Assembly: GCA_016935565.1 (NCBI GenBank)
Contig: JAFGQS010000144.1
Location: 25,447 to 89,446, forward strand
Reading direction: 5' to 3'
DNA: 64,000 nt
Origin: Deltaproteobacteria bacterium
GTDB lineage: Bacteria > Desulfobacterota > Syntrophia > Syntrophales > UBA6807
The notes beneath the pieces were generated by a model that saw nothing but the letters and a program-made list of their open reading frames with translations, had not been told where the DNA came from and did not search any database. The translations under genes were made by a program, and so were the position numbers. The stretch's first letter is position 1. Each line of letters begins with the position of its first letter. Below, piece after piece: positions 40,523 to 50,486 of this stretch.

Positions 40523-41584
40523 ATGGGAGCACTGAAAGATCTGTTATTAGGCAGCAAGAAAGTTGCCGGACTTGATATCGGGTCAAGCCTTATCAAGTTA
40601 ATAGAAATTGATGACACGCCAAAAGGATATGCGCTCAAAAGTTATGCTCAGGCTCCGCTTCAAAGGGGCGTGATCGAAAATGGTCTCGTGCATGATCTTG
40701 CGAAGCTTACCAATACGATCAAGGGACTTTTTAAAAAATCTAAGTGCAGGGTTAAGAACGTTGCTACAGCCCTGTCGGGACACTCGGTCATTATTAAAAA
40801 AGCGAATTTTGCTCGGATGCAAGATGAAGAATTGCGGGAATTATTGACCGATGAGGCAGAAAATTATATGCCTTTCGATGATGTCAGTGAAATCAATTTT
40901 GACTTCTTTATCATTGGTGAGAATGACCTGAATCCGAATCAGATGGATGTCATGATAGTTGCGGCGAAAAAAGATATTATTCATGACTGCACGAGTGCTG
41001 TCGAAAACGCGGGGCGTCACGTCGCTATCGTGGATGTCGACTCTTTTGCTCTGGAAGCGGCTTACGAAGAAAACTATGATTTTACCGAGGAGGATATCGT
41101 TGCACTCGTCAATATAGGGGCCAGTATAACAAACATCAATATTGTCAAAGGAGGCATGTCTGTTTTCACCCGTAACTTTCTGTTGGGAGGCAATGCGATA
41201 ACTGAAGCCGTGCAGAAAAATCTGGGCGTATCTTTTGAAGAAGCAGAAGAAGCAAAACTTGCGAGAGGAGTACCGCTCAATCAGGAGGAACTCATTGAGT
41301 ATACCCAACCCGTCTTCGCCGAAATTGAACGATCTATTGATTATTTCAGTTCCACTTTTATGGATCCATATATAAAGAAGATTCTGATAAGCGGAGGATG
41401 TTCTCATCTTCCCGGCATTATGGAAGCTCTCACGGCACGAACCAATTGTGAAGTAGAAAAATTTAATCCTTTTAAAAACATAACCTACGATAAAAAAATT
41501 TTCAGGGAATCTTACCTTGAAAACATAGGACCCACAGCAACCCTTGGGGTCGGGTTAGCCCTGAGAAGGATAGATGACAAATGA
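40523..41584 (+). CDS. pilM: Type IV pilus assembly protein PilM
   Basis: VAGLDIGSSLIKLIEI, actin-like fold motifs; operon context. Confidence 0.95.
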   Translation: MGALKDLLLGSKKVAGLDIGSSLIKLIEIDDTPKGYALKSYAQAPLQRGVIENGLVHDLAKLTNTIKGLFKKSKCRVKNVATALSGHSVIIKKANFARMQDEELRELLTDEAENYMPFDDVSEINFDFFIIGENDLNPNQMDVMIVAAKKDIIHDCTSAVENAGRHVAIVDVDSFALEAAYEENYDFTEEDIVALVNIGASITNINIVKGGMSVFTRNFLLGGNAITEAVQKNLGVSFEEAEEAKLARGVPLNQEELIEYTQPVFAEIERSIDYFSSTFMDPYIKKILISGGCSHLPGIMEALTARTNCEVEKFNPFKNITYDKKIFRESYLENIGPTATLGVGLALRRIDDK

Positions 41585-42126
41585 TAAAAGTTAATCTGCT
41601 TCCGTATTGGGAAGAGAAGAAAAAGGCGGGAATCAAACGGCAGATTTTCATTCTTTCCCTATCGTTTTCCCTGTTCCTTATTATAATTGCCTCAGTCCAT
41701 ATATATATGGTTTTGGGTATCAATTCACTCGAAAAACGTGTGAAAAATGCAGAAGTTCGATTGAAGAAACTCACGCAAATTACCGGTGACGTCGAAAAAT
41801 TCAAAAAAGATAAAGCAATTGTCATGAAGAAGTTGAAGGTTATTACTGATCTTGAACATAACAGGAAGGATCCTCTTTATCTTCTACTCGAGGTTGCAAA
41901 TGGAATACCCCAGGGAAAGATATGGCTTACATCCATATCGGAAAAGGGAGATGCCTTGTATTTGACCGGAATAGCTATGGATAATTCAGCTATTGCCCTA
42001 TTTATGATAAATTTGAAAATGTCCGCATATATCAATTCCGTGGACTTGATAACATCTTCACTGGCAACGGTTTCAAACACGAAGGTAATGAATTTTACAT
42101 TATCCTGTGCGTTGAGAAGAGGTTAG
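41581..42126 (+). CDS. pilN: Type IV pilus assembly protein PilN
   Basis: MIKVNLLPYWEEKKK, single TM, operon order. Confidence 0.9.
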   Translation: MIKVNLLPYWEEKKKAGIKRQIFILSLSFSLFLIIIASVHIYMVLGINSLEKRVKNAEVRLKKLTQITGDVEKFKKDKAIVMKKLKVITDLEHNRKDPLYLLLEVANGIPQGKIWLTSISEKGDALYLTGIAMDNSAIALFMINLKMSAYINSVDLITSSLATVSNTKVMNFTLSCALRRG

Positions 42127-42129
42127 AAT

Positions 42130-42744
42130 ATGGCAATCACCGTTGAAGATATAAAAAGGATGCCCACGCAATACAAGGTTCTGGTTGTCCTGTTTGTATT
42201 GCTCCTGTTGGGGTACTTCTACTACTTTTTCTTCTTTCAGGCGGCACTCGACAAGAAAAGTAAATTATCAAACAAATTGGAAACCCTCGAAGGCAAAATA
42301 AAAGTGAAAGAGCAGGTGGCTCGGCGGATAAATGAACACAAGGAAGAAATTGCCAGGCTCAATGAACAGCTGAAAGTGGCCATGGCCAGGCTTCCTGAGA
42401 AGAAAGAGATACCGGGACTTCTTACGTCCGTTTCCCAGGCAGGAGTGAAAGCAGGTCTTGAATTCTTACTGTTTAAACCAATGGAACCCGTTACGAAAGA
42501 TTTTTATGCTGAAATACCAATCCAGATAGCAATTGTGGGTAACTTCTATAATACTGCGCACTTTTTCGAAAGTGTCGCGAATCTGCCCCGTATCGTAAAC
42601 ATACAAGGTATTTCAACCCAAAAAGCATCGGCAAGCGAAACGGGAGAGTTTCTCCTTAAGACAACGTGTGTTATAAAAACGTATATGTTTGTGGAAAAGA
42701 AAAATGAAGGAAAAGGCAAAAAAAAGAAACAACGGAACAAATAA
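42130..42744 (+). CDS. pilO: Type IV pilus assembly protein PilO
   Basis: Single TM, coiled coil, LPEKKEIPGLLTSVSQAG; operon order. Confidence 0.92.
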   Translation: MAITVEDIKRMPTQYKVLVVLFVLLLLGYFYYFFFFQAALDKKSKLSNKLETLEGKIKVKEQVARRINEHKEEIARLNEQLKVAMARLPEKKEIPGLLTSVSQAGVKAGLEFLLFKPMEPVTKDFYAEIPIQIAIVGNFYNTAHFFESVANLPRIVNIQGISTQKASASETGEFLLKTTCVIKTYMFVEKKNEGKGKKKKQRNK

Positions 42745-43216
42745 CGTTCTGATGTGCGTGTTCATAGTTATTTTCTCCCTTTCCTTGATATTAGTTGTAT
42801 GTCAGGCCTATGGAGATGAGGCAAAAAGTGCGGAAACCAGGATGTCGAACTACGACATAGAAGGAACGCCCGATCCCTTTAAACCGGTCATTCAGCCAAT
42901 CATGATAAAAAAGGCAAAGACAACCGTAAAAGAGGCAAAATCTGTTCCTCTAACACCGCTTGAACTGTTCAGCATTGGTCAACTCAAGTTGGTAGGCATC
43001 ACGATGGGTCAGGGAAAGAATATGGCCATGATAGAAGACCCGACGGGAAAATTTTATCTCATCACCAAGGGAACCCTGATCGGCCTCAAAAAAGGTAAAG
43101 TTGCAGATATACATCCTGATCGCGTTGTAATAGAAGAAAAGACGATAGACTCTGATGAAAAAAAGAAGGTAAGTCGTATTGTATTAGAACTTTTCAGTGA
43201 AACAAGAGGGGAATAG
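42704..43216 (+). CDS. pilP: Type IV pilus assembly protein PilP
   Basis: DPFKPVI...LTPLELFSIGQLKLVGITMG...VEEKT-like C-terminus. Confidence 0.9.
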   Translation: MKEKAKKRNNGTNNVLMCVFIVIFSLSLILVVCQAYGDEAKSAETRMSNYDIEGTPDPFKPVIQPIMIKKAKTTVKEAKSVPLTPLELFSIGQLKLVGITMGQGKNMAMIEDPTGKFYLITKGTLIGLKKGKVADIHPDRVVIEEKTIDSDEKKKVSRIVLELFSETRGE

Positions 43217-43220
43217 TACA

Positions 43221-44903
43221 ATGAAAAGGAAGAAGTTTTTACCCGTCATCCCTTATATTATTGTTGTAATGATATTTCTCGGCTGTGCAGGGAGTACGCA
43301 AAAAGATAGAGACATACCGCTGACAGCTGCCTCGGAGAAAACGTCAGAAGCAACAACACAAGACCAGGCAGGCTGTAATCTGGAGGGAATGACTTTTGAA
43401 AGAATGACCGGAAAAGAAAGAATTTCTTTTCTTCTCTCGAAGGTATCGGGTTTCGATATAACGAGAGAATCGGGCAATTCGATCCTCGTAAAACTGGCCG
43501 ACACCTATGCATCTGAAAAACTCAGAACCAAACAGGGTGAGGGCCTGCTCGAGAATGTTCAGTATCTCCTCCCTATGCAGAAGACTGTAAACGGCATGAA
43601 CTGGGTTTATGTTCAGATTTATCTCAATCAAATGGTCCCATACAGAATCAGGGAAGATATCAACGGGTATATCGTTGATTTTGACGTGTCCATGCTCCCT
43701 GAAACTGATGCCAAAACCACTGCAAAACAAAGTTATGGTGAAAAATCAGCATCGACTATGAAGACATTTGAGTTGATCAGTCAAGATATGGAGGCTGATC
43801 AGGCTGAAACCGCTAAGGCGGGGGAAACGAAAAAGTACACGGGGAACAAGATAGCTCTCCTCAGTTTTCAGAACGCTCAGATAAAGAGCGTCCTGAGATC
43901 TATTTCCGAATACAGTGGATATAATATTGTTTCCGGACCGGACGTGACAGGTACCGTGACTATACATATGAAGGATGTTCCCTGGGATCAGGCCCTCGAC
44001 ACGATTTTGGAAATAAATAGTCTCGGAAAAAAGCAGTTTGGCGATGTCATTACCGTTCTACCTCTCGAAAAACTGAAAAAGGCTGAGGAGGAACAACTCA
44101 AGAAAGACGCATCTCAGGGCAAGTTGAAGCAAATATCCATTGAGGCAAAAATAGTCGAGGTTTCCACTAATGCTGCCCGAAAATTGGGAATAAACTGGGG
44201 TGCCGGATACCAGACGACATGGAATAACAGGGATATCGGCGCCCTGATGGGAAGTTCCGCATCGGGAAACCTGACCACTCTTCCCAATGGAGTCGGATTG
44301 ACAAGCAGTAATATCGCTGTGAATTTTCCCGGGACGACTGGTGCCGATGTCATAACACCCGGGCTTGGAATTATTCTGGGAGGTGGCAGCTGGATTCTGG
44401 ATGCACAATTATCGGCACTTGAAACATCGGGTGAAGGTAAGATTATCTCGTCACCCAAGGTCACCACCCTTGACAATGTCAAGGCCACGATCAAGCAGGG
44501 CGAAGAAATTCCATACGCCACCATAGACAATCAAGGTAACAGGTCCATCTCATTTAAGGACGCCGTCTTGCAGCTCGACGTAAAACCGACAATCACGGAA
44601 GATGGGAAAATTTCAATGACGGTTAAGGCTACCAACGATTACGCTGACTGGAATAAGACAAACACAAGCAATGAAAATCCTCCCATTATCACGAGCAATG
44701 TGGAATCGACGATTGTTGTTCAGGATGGCGATACACTTGTCGTCGGTGGAATCTTCAAAACGACCCAATCAGAAGCGATGTCGGGAGTTCCCGGCCTTTC
44801 GAAAATACCGCTTCTGGGCTGGCTTTTTAAGTATAAGACCTACACTCAAGAAAAAAGAGAGCTGCTTATCTTCATTACACCCAGAATTATTAAGGAATCA
44901 TGA
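43221..44903 (+). CDS. pilQ: Type IV pilus secretin PilQ
   Basis: AMIN-like N-terminus, secretin/STN motifs, VVGGIFKTTQSEAMSGVPGLSKIPLLGWLFK. Confidence 0.95.
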   Translation: MKRKKFLPVIPYIIVVMIFLGCAGSTQKDRDIPLTAASEKTSEATTQDQAGCNLEGMTFERMTGKERISFLLSKVSGFDITRESGNSILVKLADTYASEKLRTKQGEGLLENVQYLLPMQKTVNGMNWVYVQIYLNQMVPYRIREDINGYIVDFDVSMLPETDAKTTAKQSYGEKSASTMKTFELISQDMEADQAETAKAGETKKYTGNKIALLSFQNAQIKSVLRSISEYSGYNIVSGPDVTGTVTIHMKDVPWDQALDTILEINSLGKKQFGDVITVLPLEKLKKAEEEQLKKDASQGKLKQISIEAKIVEVSTNAARKLGINWGAGYQTTWNNRDIGALMGSSASGNLTTLPNGVGLTSSNIAVNFPGTTGADVITPGLGIILGGGSWILDAQLSALETSGEGKIISSPKVTTLDNVKATIKQGEEIPYATIDNQGNRSISFKDAVLQLDVKPTITEDGKISMTVKATNDYADWNKTNTSNENPPIITSNVESTIVVQDGDTLVVGGIFKTTQSEAMSGVPGLSKIPLLGWLFKYKTYTQEKRELLIFITPRIIKES

Positions 44904-44910
44904 TCAGTGT

Positions 44911-44961
44911 ATCACCCCGCCTACAAGGCGTGGCATCCTCTGGTAAACGTCTCATCCCCAT
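44911..44961. repeat. Dispersed intergenic repeat, copy A
   Basis: ATCACCCCGCCTACAAGGCGTGGCATCCTCTGGTAAACGTCTCATCCCCAT; similar to 52815-52901. Confidence 0.7.
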
Positions 44962-45014
44962 TTACAAAACGGGGTAATCACGTTTTCTGATTTCACAAAG
45001 GAGATCTTTTGAGC

Positions 45015-45344
45015 TTACGAGGGATATGTTGCCTTTACGGTGGTATAGAGTCCGCCCCTGACATTGAAATTTCCGATTATCTCTACTTTCCGGGGACGTA
45101 CCGTTTCGACGAAATCATTCAAAATCCGGTTAACGGCCTCTTCATGAAAAATTCCTTCATTTCGATATGAGTTGAGATAAAACTTCAATGCCTTCAGCTC
45201 AACAAGGAGTTCGTCGGGAACATACGTGATGACAATTTCGGCAAAGTCAGGCTGAGACGTCTTGGGGCAAAGACAGGTAAATTCCGGGAATCTAATTTGT
45301 ACTTCGTAATCACGCTCCTTGTATTTGTTCTCTATTGTTTCCAT
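45015..45344 (-). CDS. queF: NADPH-dependent 7-cyano-7-deazaguanine (preQ0) reductase, unimodular
   Basis: FPEFTCLCPKTSQPDFAEIVITYVP, LKFYLNSYRNEGIFHEE. Confidence 0.95.
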   Translation of the reverse strand: METIENKYKERDYEVQIRFPEFTCLCPKTSQPDFAEIVITYVPDELLVELKALKFYLNSYRNEGIFHEEAVNRILNDFVETVRPRKVEIIGNFNVRGGLYTTVKATYPS

Positions 45345-45939
45345 AAATCCTCACTAAAATATAACAAAACGGTGTATCAAGGAGGGCTATTCCGACCTTG
45401 AGCAGGTACTGGCTGAAAATCATCACCATAATCGTTGTCATGGGGTATATTCCCCCAAAGGCTATTACAATAAATATCACGGAATCTATCAATTGTGAGA
45501 TGATCGTGGAAAAATTGTTCCTCATCCATAGGTGTTTCCCCGAGGTTTTATGTTTCCACCAGTGAAATGCCCACACATCGTGGTTCTGGGAAATAACATA
45601 GGCTATCATGGATGCTGTAACAATTCTCGGCGCGGACCCGAGAATGACAGTATATGCTTCCTGATGGTTCCAGAATTGCGCTGGAGGAAGTACTTTACCG
45701 ACAAATAATATCAACACCATAACGAGAGACATATAAAAACCAACCATAACCAGGTTATGAGCGTTCTTTTTCCCTTCTATTTCAGAAACAACATCGGTAA
45801 AAAGAAATGTCAGGGGATACAGAACAATGGCGGCAGGTACCACGAGCCCGCCCACAACAATAATCTTTGTAGCTATAATATTGGATAAAAGTATGGAAGT
45901 AACGAACAAATATTTAATAAATTCAATATTGGAAAACAT
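45310..45939 (-). CDS. Queuosine precursor transporter (YhhQ/QPTR family)
   Basis: TKIIVVGGLVVPAAIVLYPLTFLFTDVVSEIEGKKNA, adjacent to queF. Confidence 0.93.
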   Translation of the reverse strand: MFSNIEFIKYLFVTSILLSNIIATKIIVVGGLVVPAAIVLYPLTFLFTDVVSEIEGKKNAHNLVMVGFYMSLVMVLILFVGKVLPPAQFWNHQEAYTVILGSAPRIVTASMIAYVISQNHDVWAFHWWKHKTSGKHLWMRNNFSTIISQLIDSVIFIVIAFGGIYPMTTIMVMIFSQYLLKVGIALLDTPFCYILVRIYGNNREQIQGA

Positions 45940-45969
45940 CGTAATTTACCTTGAAATATTTATGTGAAT

Positions 45970-46060
45970 ACCTTACATATGATATCCTGTATAGAAAGAA
46001 TTCGGAATGGTTACCATTTTGGCAACAGATGTGTCAATGAGTTTCTCATATATGTAAGGT
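45970..46060 (-). ncRNA. Candidate structured 5' leader (three-way junction-like) of the queuosine transporter/queF pair
   Basis: Perfect 11-bp closing stem 46050-46060/45970-45980 enclosing hairpins at 46037-46049 and around 46006-46018. Confidence 0.45.
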
Positions 46061-46177
46061 CTACGATTATGAGCATGATCTTATCACGAAAATATGAGGA
46101 CACGTATTAATCGACGTCGTATTGGTTTTTCGTTCCGCTACTGTACATATGAATTTTAAGCATTATTATACAATGGT

Positions 46178-46852
46178 ATGATTTCATCTGATCTGAAAGA
46201 ACGGCTGGACTTTCTCTCCACGGCAATGGAATATTTGCAGAGAGAGTTGTACGACAATGCCATAAACCTGGCACGACAGAGGTTGGATCATCATCCCGGC
46301 GATATGGACGCATGGTTTGTCATTGCATCGTGCTGGGTTAATATGGAAAAAATAACCGAAGCTTCGGAAATTTTACATCAACTGGAACAGATTATCAATG
46401 GCTGGTCACAACTCTATCAATCATTGGGTGACGGTTTTCGTAAAAAAGGACTGATTCAAAAGGCGGCAAGGCTCTATCGGAAAGCGCTTACTATAAACCC
46501 CGACGCCCAGAACAGAGAAGAAATGTCGGCAACAATCGCCTTGCTGGAAGAAGGTTTCCATCCCGATGAATTCAAAGCAGATGATCAGATAAGCGATATT
46601 GAACAGATATCGTCGGATTTTCATACCATTACCCTGGCAGAGCTCTACATCAAACAAGGTCATCTGACAATGGCACGAGACGTATTGAAAAAAATCATCA
46701 TAAGGGATCCCCAGAATATAAAAGTGCTGAAGAAACTTGAATATGTAGAAACCCTGATGGATAAAGGAAACGTAAGCAAACAGGAAGAGATCGTTGAAGA
46801 ACTTGAGAAGTGGCTCGACAATCTCCGGCAGAGGAAACAATATAGTGAATAA
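46178..46852 (+). CDS. TPR-repeat protein
   Basis: Repeats ELYDNAINLARQRLDHHPGDMDAWFVIASCWVNM, KAARLYRKALTINPDAQN. Confidence 0.8.
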   Translation: MISSDLKERLDFLSTAMEYLQRELYDNAINLARQRLDHHPGDMDAWFVIASCWVNMEKITEASEILHQLEQIINGWSQLYQSLGDGFRKKGLIQKAARLYRKALTINPDAQNREEMSATIALLEEGFHPDEFKADDQISDIEQISSDFHTITLAELYIKQGHLTMARDVLKKIIIRDPQNIKVLKKLEYVETLMDKGNVSKQEEIVEELEKWLDNLRQRKQYSE

Positions 46853-47930
46853 AACAACAAACTCGGGAGAGAGGATAGCGCGTATTTCATCAAAACTAAC
46901 CGCACTTCGTGTGGAGGGTATCCTTTTCTTTGATATGAAGAATATTCGATATCTTACCGGTTTTACCGGAAGTGACGGTTTCCTTTTTATCGGGGAAAAA
47001 GGGATTTTCTTATTAGTCGATGGCCGTTATGTCACACAAGCGAAACAAGAGGTGACTGATTGTAATATTATTGAGTACAGAGATAAAGTAGACGGAATCG
47101 CGATGCTTATTTCGGACCACAACATGAAGGTCATCGGATTTGAATCATCTGCTCTCACCTGTGATACATATCTCAAGCTCAGGAATCGACTGAATGACGT
47201 AACCTTGGAACCTCTTTCAGAAGAAATTAACTCTATAAGAGCCATAAAGGATATACAAGAAATAGATTGCATAAAAAAAGCAGCCGCTATAGCATCTCAA
47301 GCCCTTCAACTTGTGATGAACTCCATACAACCGGGGATCAGAGAGAGAGACATTGCCCTGATCCTGGAATCTAAAATGAAAGAACTGGGAGGCGAAACCC
47401 TTGCATTTGAAACAATTGTCGCGTCAGGCTACAATTCAGCTCTTCCCCATGCAAAACCAGGATCAAAAGAAATCGAAAACGGGGATTTTGTCGTAGTAGA
47501 TTATGGCATTGTTTACCAGGGATATCATTCCGATGAGACGTGTACCGTCGCCGTAGGTTCGGTCACTCAAAAACAACGGGAGACATATCAAATCGTCAAG
47601 GATGCACACGACAGGGCACTCGACGCCGTTAAAGATGGTATTTCCTGTCGTGAGATTGACCGAATTGCCAGAGACCATATTGAGAAAGCCGGTCTGGTAC
47701 AATACTTTTCACATGGTACCGGTCACGGAGTGGGTCTCGAAATCCATGAGACCCCTACAATCTCCTCAAAGAGCGCTGATTATCTTACCTCGGGAATGAT
47801 TATTACTATTGAACCCGGCGTATACATACCCAATCTGTGGGGAATCAGAGTCGAAGACATGGTGGTCGTCGAAAGGGACGGTTGTGAAATTTTATCGACT
47901 GTCCCAAAACACTTGCAGATTACATACTGA
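46845..47930 (+). CDS. M24-family Xaa-Pro peptidase
   Basis: GTG start; VVDYGIVYQGYHSDETCTVAVG, HGTGHGVGLEIHETP, TIEPGVYIPNLWGIRVEDM. Confidence 0.95.
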   Translation: MNKTTNSGERIARISSKLTALRVEGILFFDMKNIRYLTGFTGSDGFLFIGEKGIFLLVDGRYVTQAKQEVTDCNIIEYRDKVDGIAMLISDHNMKVIGFESSALTCDTYLKLRNRLNDVTLEPLSEEINSIRAIKDIQEIDCIKKAAAIASQALQLVMNSIQPGIRERDIALILESKMKELGGETLAFETIVASGYNSALPHAKPGSKEIENGDFVVVDYGIVYQGYHSDETCTVAVGSVTQKQRETYQIVKDAHDRALDAVKDGISCREIDRIARDHIEKAGLVQYFSHGTGHGVGLEIHETPTISSKSADYLTSGMIITIEPGVYIPNLWGIRVEDMVVVERDGCEILSTVPKHLQITY

Positions 47931-48018
47931 CATATAATAACAGTGCTCATCGTTCCAGATGCGGAAAATAAAGGACAAACATTGAATCAAATACATACGT
48001 GGAGGAAATACGGAAACA

Positions 48019-48414
48019 ATGATAGGTCTTCCGGATGATCTGCTTTACAGTCGAGAACACATGTGGACAAGGATTGAAGGCAGTGTTGCAACTATTGGAA
48101 TTACAGATTATGCACAAGAAGAATTGGGAGAAATATATTCGGTCGAACTTCCCGATATTGATACCTATATAGAACAGGATGAACCATTCGGCACTATAGA
48201 GTCGTCAAAGACCATCCTTGAGTTAATCTCGCCTGTCAGTGGGGATATCATAAACATTAATGAAGATCTGTCCGATGATTTGGGAATCATCAACAGCGAT
48301 CCATACAATACGGGCTGGATGATCGTTGTCGAAATGAATAACCTGAGCGAACTGGACACCCTTCTCGATTCAATGGAATATAGTGACTTCATCGAAGAAG
48401 AAGGAGATGCATGA
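48019..48414 (+). CDS. gcvH: Glycine cleavage system H protein
   Basis: YSREHMWTRIEGSVATIGITDYAQEELGEIYSVELP; lipoyl-lysine region ESSKTILELISPVSG. Confidence 0.95.
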   Translation: MIGLPDDLLYSREHMWTRIEGSVATIGITDYAQEELGEIYSVELPDIDTYIEQDEPFGTIESSKTILELISPVSGDIININEDLSDDLGIINSDPYNTGWMIVVEMNNLSELDTLLDSMEYSDFIEEEGDA

Positions 48415-48420
48415 TATAAA

Positions 48421-49263
48421 GTGAAAGAGTGGAGATACCTTTCTTTTCGTTACTACGATGCATTTGAAAATATGGCTATCGACGAGGCCATTGTAAGAGA
48501 AAGTCAACGAACAAATTTTTCCCCGACACTGAGGTTCTATAGTTGGGAAAAGCCGGCGGTGTCTCTCGGATATTTTCAAAACGTCGAAGATGAAGTAAAT
48601 ATAAAATTCTGTCAAGACATGGGCATACCGATTGTACGACGCCCGACCGGGGGTAAGGCGGTTCTTCATGAAGGTGATCTTACGTACTCCGTTGTGGCCC
48701 GGGAAGATAATCCCCTTTTCCCTGCAGGCCTTCTCGGGACATATCAGATTATTAGTCGATGCATCGCTACAGGTCTCGCCAAACTTGGCATACGGGCAGA
48801 CATGTTAAAGGAAGGAAGACAGGCAGGTGCACCGGAATTAGATGCATTATGTTTTTCCATACCCTCTCAGTACGAACTCCTTGTTAAGGGAAAGAAAATA
48901 TGCGGCAGTGCCCAGATGAGAACGAAAGGGGTTTTTCTGCAACATGGATCGCTTTTAATGGATTTTGACCCCCATAGTTCCTGCCTGGCAATCTCAAAAA
49001 ATAACGGGCCCACATCAAGGGAAGAAGAAAAACTCAAACAGCACGTTACATCGATTCATGAAAATATGAGCAGAAAAACAGATCACATTGAAGTGTGTCG
49101 TGCCTTGGCCTCAGGTTTTGAGGAATCTCTGGGTATTCGTCTTATTGAGGGATCTCTGACCCCCGGGGAAGAAAAGACAACGGAACTGCTATTACAACAT
49201 AAGTATTCGAAAGGAAAATGGAATATGGAAGGAAAGGCGATTGAATGGACATTACAAGAATAA
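48421..49263 (+). CDS. Lipoate-protein ligase A-family protein
   Basis: FENMAIDEAIV, PIVRRPTGGKAVLHEGDLTYSVV, KICGSAQMRTKGVFLQHGSLL. Confidence 0.93.
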   Translation: MKEWRYLSFRYYDAFENMAIDEAIVRESQRTNFSPTLRFYSWEKPAVSLGYFQNVEDEVNIKFCQDMGIPIVRRPTGGKAVLHEGDLTYSVVAREDNPLFPAGLLGTYQIISRCIATGLAKLGIRADMLKEGRQAGAPELDALCFSIPSQYELLVKGKKICGSAQMRTKGVFLQHGSLLMDFDPHSSCLAISKNNGPTSREEEKLKQHVTSIHENMSRKTDHIEVCRALASGFEESLGIRLIEGSLTPGEEKTTELLLQHKYSKGKWNMEGKAIEWTLQE

Positions 49264-50312
49264 TAAAAGAGGTAATTCGGAAGCAGCAGGCATATTCAAT
49301 TGAGGAACAACCCTGTCGCATTAAACTTGATGCAAATGAAAATCCATATACTCTCACTCCTTCTCAACAAAACAGGATATTCGAACATTTAAAGACAATC
49401 TCACTCAATCGTTATCCCGATCCCGGAGCAACCGATCTTAAAGAACAATTTGCACAGTATTTTGGTATCGATGAAGACATGCTTATGCTTGGAAACGGTT
49501 CCGATGAATTGATTCAGTTGCTCCTAACAGCTTTTGATTCGTCGTCTTCAGGCGGCGTGGTTATACCGGTCCCCACCTTTGCCATGTACAAGATCAGTGC
49601 TGTCAATACGGGTCATACGGTCATAGAGGTTCCTTTAAACGATCAGTTTGATCTTGACCTGGAAAATATACTGGATACCATGTCACAGAATAAGCCCCAT
49701 CTGATATTCTTGAGTTATCCGAATAATCCTACCGGAAACCTTTTTGATTCGGGAAAAATTGAAAAGATTCTCATGCAGACAGACGGACTCGTTGTCGTTG
49801 ATGAAGCCTACGTTGATTTTTCGGGAAAAACCTTTTTACCGGATTTTAATCGATGGGACAATCTCGTCATCTTAAGAACCCTTTCAAAGGTCGGTTTTGC
49901 AGCCATACGGCTCGGTATTCTCATTGGTAAACCGTCACTCGTGCACGAGTTGAATAAGGTTCGTCTTCCCTATAACCTGAATGCTCTCTCACAAGCGGTT
50001 GGCCTTTTCTTTCACGAATACGCAGATGAGCTTCAAAAAAAGATAGACCGCATCATTCTGAGCAGACAACATCTCTTTAACGAATTAACCGATCTAGAAG
50101 GAATATATCCCTATCATTCGGATTCGAACTTTATTCTTTTTAGTTGTGCTCATGATAAAAATAGGGTATATAGTGAACTCCTTAAGAGAGGAATAGGAAT
50201 AAAGAATTTCACATCACCCGATAGTTTGCGAGACTGTTTTCGTGTGACCGTCGGTAGTGATGAGGAAAATCGAGAGTTTCTGGAAGCGCTGAGAAAGATA
50301 CTTCATCAGTAA
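49245..50312 (+). CDS. hisC: Histidinol-phosphate aminotransferase
   Basis: KLDANENPY, LNRYPDPGATDLKEQFA, VVDEAYVDFSGKTF, RTLSKVGFAAIRLG. Confidence 0.95.
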   Translation: MDITRIIKEVIRKQQAYSIEEQPCRIKLDANENPYTLTPSQQNRIFEHLKTISLNRYPDPGATDLKEQFAQYFGIDEDMLMLGNGSDELIQLLLTAFDSSSSGGVVIPVPTFAMYKISAVNTGHTVIEVPLNDQFDLDLENILDTMSQNKPHLIFLSYPNNPTGNLFDSGKIEKILMQTDGLVVVDEAYVDFSGKTFLPDFNRWDNLVILRTLSKVGFAAIRLGILIGKPSLVHELNKVRLPYNLNALSQAVGLFFHEYADELQKKIDRIILSRQHLFNELTDLEGIYPYHSDSNFILFSCAHDKNRVYSELLKRGIGIKNFTSPDSLRDCFRVTVGSDEENREFLEALRKILHQ

Positions 50313-50339
50313 GGAGAGTGATATAACGGAGTGAAAAAT

Positions 50340-50386
50340 AGGTAGAACCGTCACATTGTCTATGTGGGTCGGTCTGCCTTTTTTTT
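50340..50386 (+). terminator. Rho-independent terminator after hisC
   Basis: AGGTAG..ACCG..CACAT-TGTCT-ATGTG..CGGT..CTGCCT followed by T8. Confidence 0.9.
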
Positions 50387-50486
50387 ATGTCAATCTTTTA
50401 GTTGACACATCACTCATTCTATATTATGAGCAGCATCTTGTGCTTAATATTCACACACATTCAATAAAAGAAAGGAAGGGATTTTT

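Noticed and set aside
45940-46177. Known preQ1-I or preQ1-II riboswitch upstream of the queuosine transporter
   Set aside because: Neither remembered consensus could be matched; reported instead as an unassigned structured leader.
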